Of a DNA stretch of 10,700 nt, positions 5,485 to 10,700 are shown piece by piece. The stretch is from NCBI GenBank assembly GCA_001412425.1, contig LKUH01000073.1:1-10700 (forward strand), given 5' to 3'. Under the pieces are notes generated by a model, which saw nothing but the letters and a program-made list of their open reading frames with translations, searched no databases and had not been told where the DNA came from. The DNA comes from Candidatus Cloacimonas sp. SDB. GTDB lineage: Bacteria; Cloacimonadota; Cloacimonadia; Cloacimonadales; TCS61. A program made the translations under genes and the position numbers. The first letter of the stretch is position 1. Every line of letters begins with the position of its first letter.

Positions 5485-6759
5485 TTAAACAATAATTCCG
5501 CTTAGATCGTATTCCCAGGAATCAATTATTTCAACTTCCACGATATCACCAACTTCTGCATTCCCTTGCGAAATAAATACAGTTCCGTCAATTTCAGGTG
5601 CGTCGAAATAACTTCTGCCTTCATATTTATAGTCGGCAAATTCCGATTTTAGATCAATTATTACCTTTATTTTTTTTCCAATATAATGTGACAGTAATTC
5701 AGCTGAGATATTTTGTTGTACAGCCATTAATTCATCTTTTCTCTTCAGGGCAGTTTTATTTGTAACTTGTTCGGGAAGATCTGCAGCAACAGTACCTGAT
5801 TCCCGGGAGTAAGAAAAAATTCCTACCCGCAGAATTTTCTGTTCTTCCAGAAATTGTTTCAATTGTTTGAATCTGGAAAATGTTTCTCCCGGATAACCTG
5901 TAATTAACGATGTTCTGAATACAGCTTCAGGAATTTTGTTCCTGATTTCCTGAAAAAGGTCTCTGATCCTGGCAAGTGTCGTCCTTCGGTTCATACTTTT
6001 AAGAAGATCATCGTTAATGTGTTGTAAAGGTATATCAAAATATTTACAGATCTTGGGTAGCTGAGCAATCGTGTCTATGATCTCAGAATTAAGATGAGCC
6101 GGGTGCAGGTAGAGAACTCTTATCCATTTTAATTCTGCAATATCATGAAGTTTTCTCAACAATTCTGGCAGTTTTTGCTCCCCATAAATATCTTTGCCGT
6201 ATTGTGCTGTATCCTGAGCTATCAAGATTAGTTCCTTAACACCCTTTGCCACCAGGGATTCTGCTTCAGATACAATATGTTCCATGCTGTTGCTTTGCAG
6301 ACTGCCTCGTATAGAAGGGATTGAACAATAACTGCAATTATTATTACAACCGTCACTTATCCTGATATAAGCATAATGTGAAGGTGTTAATAATTTTCTT
6401 TGAGGATCAACAGGTTGAGCAAATAGTCTGCTAAAACCGGTGAAATCCTTCAGATCTATCAATTCATCAATTTCAGGTATGGATGTTTTTAGATCCTTAA
6501 AATGCTTCTTCACCAAACAGCCGGTTACAATTAATTTTGTGCAAGCCGCATTTTTTTTAAGTTCAGCAGTCTCCAGAATGGTGTTGATGGATTCTTCTCG
6601 AGCTTCTTCAATAAATCCACAAGTATTAATGATTATTACTTCAGCTTCTTCCAGGTTGGAAGTTTGGATATATTGATTTTGCTCAATGATATAGGCGAAT
6701 TCCTCGCTGTCGACAAGGTTTTTGGGGCAACCGAGGCTGATGAGCGCATATTTTTTCAT
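5485..6759 (-). CDS. rimO: ribosomal protein uS12 methylthiotransferase RimO
   Basis: This 424-residue radical-SAM methylthiotransferase beta-methylthiolates the conserved Asp of ribosomal protein S12. The N-terminal UPF0004 domain has SLGCPKNLVDSE (8-19), which distinguishes RimO from MiaB, and holds the cluster cysteines C11, C47 (INTCGF) and C81 (TGC). The radical-SAM motif is C138-x3-C142-x2-C145 within ISDGCNNNCSYCSIP, followed by IRGS. Further family landmarks are LIAQDTAQYGKD (179-190), DIPLQH, MNRR and LITGYPGET. The C-terminal TRAM domain spans about 355-424 and includes RSYFDAPEIDG. Length is normal. The ATG has no Shine-Dalgarno sequence, but an in-frame TAG two codons upstream rules out a longer protein. 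It lies 51 nt after the DUF1015 gene, a larger gap than others in the cluster, so weak or separate initiation is possible. Confidence 0.96.
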   Translation of the reverse strand: MKKYALISLGCPKNLVDSEEFAYIIEQNQYIQTSNLEEAEVIIINTCGFIEEAREESINTILETAELKKNAACTKLIVTGCLVKKHFKDLKTSIPEIDELIDLKDFTGFSRLFAQPVDPQRKLLTPSHYAYIRISDGCNNNCSYCSIPSIRGSLQSNSMEHIVSEAESLVAKGVKELILIAQDTAQYGKDIYGEQKLPELLRKLHDIAELKWIRVLYLHPAHLNSEIIDTIAQLPKICKYFDIPLQHINDDLLKSMNRRTTLARIRDLFQEIRNKIPEAVFRTSLITGYPGETFSRFKQLKQFLEEQKILRVGIFSYSRESGTVAADLPEQVTNKTALKRKDELMAVQQNISAELLSHYIGKKIKVIIDLKSEFADYKYEGRSYFDAPEIDGTVFISQGNAEVGDIVEVEIIDSWEYDLSGIIV

Positions 6760-6810
6760 AAGAATCTATTTGATCTTTTTTGCCAGAAAATCTTGGATTG
6801 AAGGTCTTTA

Positions 6811-8055
6811 TCAATCAAGTAGATGGACAATTACACCAGATCTCAGTTTTGGTTCAAACCAGGTAGATTTAGGGGGCATAACTTCTCCGGCATCGGCAAT
6901 AGCCATCAGCTGTTCAATGGAAGTGGGGAAAAGTGAGAAGGCAACAGCTTCGCCAGCGTCCACTCTCTTCGATAGTTCTTCCAGACCCCTAATTCCTCCC
7001 ACAAAGTCAATTCGATCGTCTGTACGTGGATCACCTATTCCCAGGATCGGTTTCAGCAGATTTTCCTGTAAAATGGAAACATCCAGCGATTTAACCGGAT
7101 CATTTTGAGGGAAAGTGTTCTTTATTGCTGTGAGTTTGAACCATTTTCCCATAAAATACATGCCAAAAGTGTGAAGTTCAGAAGGTTTGTAGGGCTCTTT
7201 TGGGTCAGGTTTTTCTATGATGAATTTTTCTTTAACCATTTCAATGAACTTATCATTAGACAGACCGTTCAGATCTTTCACAACCCTGTTGTAGTCCATT
7301 ATATAAAGCTGGTCATGGGGAAAGATCACTGCCAGGAAATAATTATATTCTTCTTCTCCGGTATGGGTTGGATTTTCCGCACGTCTTCGTTGACCGACTT
7401 TTGTGCCGGAAGCAGATCGGTGATGTCCATCGGCTACATAAAGATAATCGATCTTTTCAAAAATGTGATCTATTAGTTTTATAATCGCTTGATCACCTAT
7501 TTTCCAGAATGTATGCTGGATTTCATCTTCGGCAGTAAAATCATAAATCGGCTGATCTTTCATAATGTCTGATACCAGTTTATTCATTTCATCTACAGCT
7601 TTATAGGTCAGGAATACGGGTCCTGTGTTTGCGTTCAAGGTATCGACATGTTTTATTCGATCCGCTTCCTTATCAGCTCTGGTGTGTTCGTGTTTTTTTA
7701 TTATATCCTTTTCATAATCTTCTATAGAAGCACAGGCAACCAGACCTACCTGATTTATGTTGCCCATTTTAAGCTGATAAAGATAATAACAGGGTTCACT
7801 ATCCTGGATCAATATATTTTCTTGAATCATTTTATAAAGATTTTCACGACCTTTCTGGTAAACAGCTTCATCATAGTGATCAATATTTTCTGGAAGATCA
7901 ACCTCTGGTTTTACAACATGCAGAAAGCTGTAGGGTTTACTTTTTACCATTATTCTAGCTTCGTTTGAATTCAGGACATCATAAGGTGGTGAAGCTACTT
8001 GAGTAATCAAATCCTGAGTAGGTCTAACACCCTTGAAAGATTTAATTTTTGCCAT
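6811..8055 (-). CDS. DUF1015 family protein
   Basis: This 414-residue cytoplasmic protein carries the landmarks of the DUF1015 family: an N-terminal ASPPYDVL (21-28), KKHEHTRADKEADR (120-133), NANTGPVFL (141-149), VADGHHRSASG (207-217) and a conserved C-terminal half including FVGGI, FSLFPTSIEQLMAIADAGE and MPPKSTWFEPKLRSG. It has no membrane segment or signal. The DGHHR motif resembles the catalytic signature of the ParB/sulfiredoxin fold, which includes free-serine kinases (SerK, SbnI). That similarity makes a small-molecule phosphotransfer role conceivable, but this is inference and I assign no activity. GAGGAG lies 5 nt before the ATG, and the gene begins 11 nt after the ileS stop, so the two are almost certainly co-transcribed. 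Length matches family members, and no key motif is missing. Confidence 0.88.
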   Translation of the reverse strand: MAKIKSFKGVRPTQDLITQVASPPYDVLNSNEARIMVKSKPYSFLHVVKPEVDLPENIDHYDEAVYQKGRENLYKMIQENILIQDSEPCYYLYQLKMGNINQVGLVACASIEDYEKDIIKKHEHTRADKEADRIKHVDTLNANTGPVFLTYKAVDEMNKLVSDIMKDQPIYDFTAEDEIQHTFWKIGDQAIIKLIDHIFEKIDYLYVADGHHRSASGTKVGQRRRAENPTHTGEEEYNYFLAVIFPHDQLYIMDYNRVVKDLNGLSNDKFIEMVKEKFIIEKPDPKEPYKPSELHTFGMYFMGKWFKLTAIKNTFPQNDPVKSLDVSILQENLLKPILGIGDPRTDDRIDFVGGIRGLEELSKRVDAGEAVAFSLFPTSIEQLMAIADAGEVMPPKSTWFEPKLRSGVIVHLLD

Positions 8056-8066
8056 TATTTCTCCTC

Positions 8067-10700
8067 TTAATCTATAATATTACGTGAAATTGAAATATAA
8101 ACAACCTTGCCGTTAATATCCCATTCAGTCATATCCTTTTCAGGGATTTTCACATAGTAAATTATATCTGCCAGGGTTTCAGACTTTATATAATCTGCAA
8201 ATTCTTCAAATACCTGACTTATTTCAGCTTCAGCGGAATAAAATATTTTGATTTTATCCATGATATCGAATTGATTTTCTTTGCGGGTGAACTGGATCTT
8301 ATTTACAAGTTCTCTGGCAAAACCTTCCTTAATGAGTTCAGGAGTCAGATTCGTATCCAGAGCAACATAAATCCCGTTCGAAGATTCAAAAACATAACCT
8401 TCGCGATCTTTGATAGAAATTATCAGGTCCTCTTCAGTCAATTTGAAAGAACGGCCATCAATATCCAGGTAATAATCTTTACCCTCATGGATCTTCTCAA
8501 CAATGCGATTTCCATCCAAAGTAGATAAAGCCATTACAATATTTTTTACGTGTTTTCCGAATTTGGGACCCATTACCTTGAAATTTCCCTTGATCTCGTA
8601 AGTAACAAAATTATCTTTTTTACTAATATATTTTATTTCCTTCACATTGATCTCTTCTTTGATCAGCTCTTCCATTCTTTTGATCAGATCGCAGAATTTT
8701 TCAGGGACATAAAGTGCCTGCAAGGTTTGTCTTACTTTGATCTGGCATGAATTCCGAGCAGCCCTTCCCAGAGAGACAAGTTCAATAACGGTTTTCATTT
8801 CCGTTTCCAGTTTCGTATTGATTAAATCTTCCTTAAATTGAGGAAAATCTTCCAGGTGAACACTCTCCCTGCCGGTTAAATTTGTGAATATTTCTTCAGA
8901 TAGAAAAGGAGCAAAAGGAGCCATAAGCTTACTGACTGCTATAAGAACGTTATAAAGGGTCATATAGGCTGCTTTTTTATCGTCGGTTAAATTCAATTCC
9001 CAGTATCTTCTGCGACATCTTCTCACGTACCAGTTGCTTAAATCATCAATTACAAAACTTTGGATTGCTCTAACACAACGAGTAAGGTCATAAGCATCGC
9101 AATCGGTTATAACCTGCTTGATAAGTGTATTTAATCTGGAAATTATCCAGGTATCAATTTCTGCTTGTATAAGCTGAATATTTTCGTGACTGGAAGCGTC
9201 AAAATTGTCAATATTTGCATAAGTGACATAGAAGGAATAAACATTTTTCAGGGTTCCGATAAATTTATTAACGATTTCGGTAACACCTTTTTCATCAAAT
9301 TTTGTAGGAATCCAGGGCGGGCTTACAGCTAATAGATACCAGCGAATCGAATCGGCGCCGAAATGATTCATCAATTCGATGGGGTTTACTGTATTTCCTT
9401 TACTCTTACTCATCTTTCTGGCATTTTTATCTAAGATAAGATCATTAACCAGAACGGATTTGTAAGATGATTTTCCGGAAAAGATTGTTGAGATTGCCAG
9501 CAGGGAATAAAACCAGCCTCGAGTCTGATCAATACCCTCACTGATAAAATCAGCGGGGAAAAGCTCGGAATCAAATTTTTCCTTATTCTCAAAAGGGTAA
9601 TGCCATTGCGCATAAGGCATGGAACCACTATCGAACCAGCAGTCTATCACTTCCGGAGTTCTTATCATTTTTGCCTGACATTTTGGGCAACTCAAAACTA
9701 TGTCGTCCACATAAGGTCTGTGCAGCTCAATATCTTCTGGTACTGAAGAACCATCTTTCAGTTTTCCTTTCTTTCGCAATTCGCTTATGGAACCTACGCT
9801 TTCCAGAGATTTGCATTCAGGGCAGACCCAGATATTCAGGGGAGTACCCCAGAACCTATCGCGTGAAATAGCCCAGTCAACGTTGTTCTCCAACCATTCA
9901 CCAAACCGTTTCTGACCGACAAAAGGAGGATACCAGTTAATTTTTTTATTATTTTCAATCATCTGGTCTTTATAGTCGCTGGTTTTTATATACCAGCTGG
10001 ATCTGGCATAATAGAGAAGATGGCTGTCACACCTCCAGCAGAAGGGATAGCTATGTGTTATCTGCACTCTCTTATAAAGCAGGTTCCTGTCTTTAAGATT
10101 CCTGATGATCGATTTATCGGCATCTTTAACGAATTCACCCGCCCAGTCTTTGATAACTGCAGTGAATTTACCGGCATCGTCTACGGGTTGAATAAAGGGG
10201 AATCCGTATTTTTTTCCGGTATCATAATCGTCCTGACCAAATGCTGGTGCTGTATGAACGATGCCTGTTCCGTCATCCATTGTAACGTAATCTGCCAGAG
10301 CAATATAAAATGCTTTTTCTTTCGGAACCACATAGGGAAATAACTGTTCATAATTTTTGTGCTCCAGATCTTTTCCCAGATAAGTCTCTAAGAGTTCAAA
10401 TTCACCATCAAGCACATTAAGACGTGCTTCAGCCAGAATTAAATTTTCATCATTATGTTTAACCTTCACATATCTGGCATTGGGATGGACTACCAGGGCT
10501 ACATTTGATATTAAAGTCCAGGGTGTGGTCGTCCAGGCAAGGAAATAAGTATCTTTTTCTCCCGCAGCTTTAAATTTGACATAAATTGAAGGATCTTCAG
10601 TATCCTTATAACCCTGAGCAACTTCGTGACTGGAAAGAGGTGTGCCGCAGCTGGGGCAGTAAGGAACGATTTTATGTCCTTTATAAATCAATCCTTTTTT
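8067..10700 (-). CDS. ileS: isoleucyl-tRNA synthetase, type 2 (5' end outside window)
   Basis: The visible 877 codons are the central and C-terminal parts of a class I IleRS. The frame stays open to the window edge (KKGLIYKGHK), so the codon at 10691 (TTG) is internal Leu, not the start. About 150-190 N-terminal residues with the HIGH motif are missing. Landmarks in order are PYCPSCGTPLSSHEVAQGYK, the editing-domain TTTPWTL (10532-10512) and GTGIVHTAPAFGQDD (10271-10227), then CWRCDSHLLYYARSSWY, SRDRFWGTPLNIW, paired CPEC/CPKC metal sites, SEGIDQTRGWFYSLL, and KMSKS (9416-9402). The anticodon-binding domain follows, with NWYVRRCRRRYWE. The SSHEVAQGY sequence and the lack of a C-terminal zinc finger mark the eukaryote-like type 2 enzyme. 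It leads the DUF1015-rimO-trpS series. Confidence 0.96.
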   Translation of the reverse strand, partial: KKGLIYKGHKIVPYCPSCGTPLSSHEVAQGYKDTEDPSIYVKFKAAGEKDTYFLAWTTTPWTLISNVALVVHPNARYVKVKHNDENLILAEARLNVLDGEFELLETYLGKDLEHKNYEQLFPYVVPKEKAFYIALADYVTMDDGTGIVHTAPAFGQDDYDTGKKYGFPFIQPVDDAGKFTAVIKDWAGEFVKDADKSIIRNLKDRNLLYKRVQITHSYPFCWRCDSHLLYYARSSWYIKTSDYKDQMIENNKKINWYPPFVGQKRFGEWLENNVDWAISRDRFWGTPLNIWVCPECKSLESVGSISELRKKGKLKDGSSVPEDIELHRPYVDDIVLSCPKCQAKMIRTPEVIDCWFDSGSMPYAQWHYPFENKEKFDSELFPADFISEGIDQTRGWFYSLLAISTIFSGKSSYKSVLVNDLILDKNARKMSKSKGNTVNPIELMNHFGADSIRWYLLAVSPPWIPTKFDEKGVTEIVNKFIGTLKNVYSFYVTYANIDNFDASSHENIQLIQAEIDTWIISRLNTLIKQVITDCDAYDLTRCVRAIQSFVIDDLSNWYVRRCRRRYWELNLTDDKKAAYMTLYNVLIAVSKLMAPFAPFLSEEIFTNLTGRESVHLEDFPQFKEDLINTKLETEMKTVIELVSLGRAARNSCQIKVRQTLQALYVPEKFCDLIKRMEELIKEEINVKEIKYISKKDNFVTYEIKGNFKVMGPKFGKHVKNIVMALSTLDGNRIVEKIHEGKDYYLDIDGRSFKLTEEDLIISIKDREGYVFESSNGIYVALDTNLTPELIKEGFARELVNKIQFTRKENQFDIMDKIKIFYSAEAEISQVFEEFADYIKSETLADIIYYVKIPEKDMTEWDINGKVVYISISRNIID

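Noticed and set aside
7648..7968. Open frames antisense to the DUF1015 gene, and similar ones opposite ileS, trpS, rimO and the Cache gene.
   Set aside because: They lack ribosome binding sites and recognisable domains and lie wholly inside well-supported genes on the other strand.
10689..10691. TTG at 10691 as the start of ileS.
   Set aside because: The frame continues upstream to the window edge (Lys-Lys-Gly), and IleRS needs about 150-190 more N-terminal residues with the HIGH motif.

Overview
The window is about 10.7 kb of AT-rich, gene-dense bacterial chromosome made almost entirely of housekeeping genes. I see no insertion sequence, phage gene, CRISPR array, toxin-antitoxin pair or defence gene. 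The host looks diderm: it has a lipoprotein with a signal-peptidase-II lipobox, a left-handed beta-helix acyltransferase of the kind used for surface sugars, and a polyprenol-phosphate mannose synthase-like enzyme. Shine-Dalgarno sequences are strong (AAGGAG, AAGGAGGT), UGA is an ordinary stop codon, and the IleRS is the eukaryote-like type 2 form. This would suit an uncultured lineage such as Cloacimonadota or another member of the wider FCB group. That placement is inference from general character, not from a marker alignment.

Left part, plus strand (about 26-3316): a compact operon of four genes. They are a hexapeptide-repeat acyltransferase, a DPM1-like family 2 glycosyltransferase, an iron-sulphur RlmD/RumA-type 23S rRNA m5U methyltransferase that starts with TTG, and a small lipoprotein. 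The last two junctions are 4-nt stop/start overlaps, which suggests translational coupling.

Middle (3301-3837, minus strand): a secreted single-Cache-domain gene that converges on the lipoprotein gene and overlaps its 3' end by 16 nt. It is interrupted by one in-frame TGA at codon 86, and family-like sequence continues in the same frame on both sides. This is the main anomaly of the window. Upstream of it lies a strong intrinsic terminator (3907-3932).

Right part, minus strand (3940-10700): a translation and secretion block. In transcription order it runs ileS (5' end beyond the right edge), a DUF1015 gene, rimO, trpS, secG and a tRNA-Leu gene, ending at the terminator. Gaps are 11, 51, 12, 78 and 4 nt. 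The 78-nt gap before secG carries a plausible promoter. The tRNA reads as anticodon AAG, which is uncommon in bacteria and implies A34-to-inosine editing.

I found no convincing undescribed system. The points worth a second look are the interrupted Cache gene, the tRNA-Leu(AAG), the type-2 IleRS, and the DUF1015 gene placed between translation genes.
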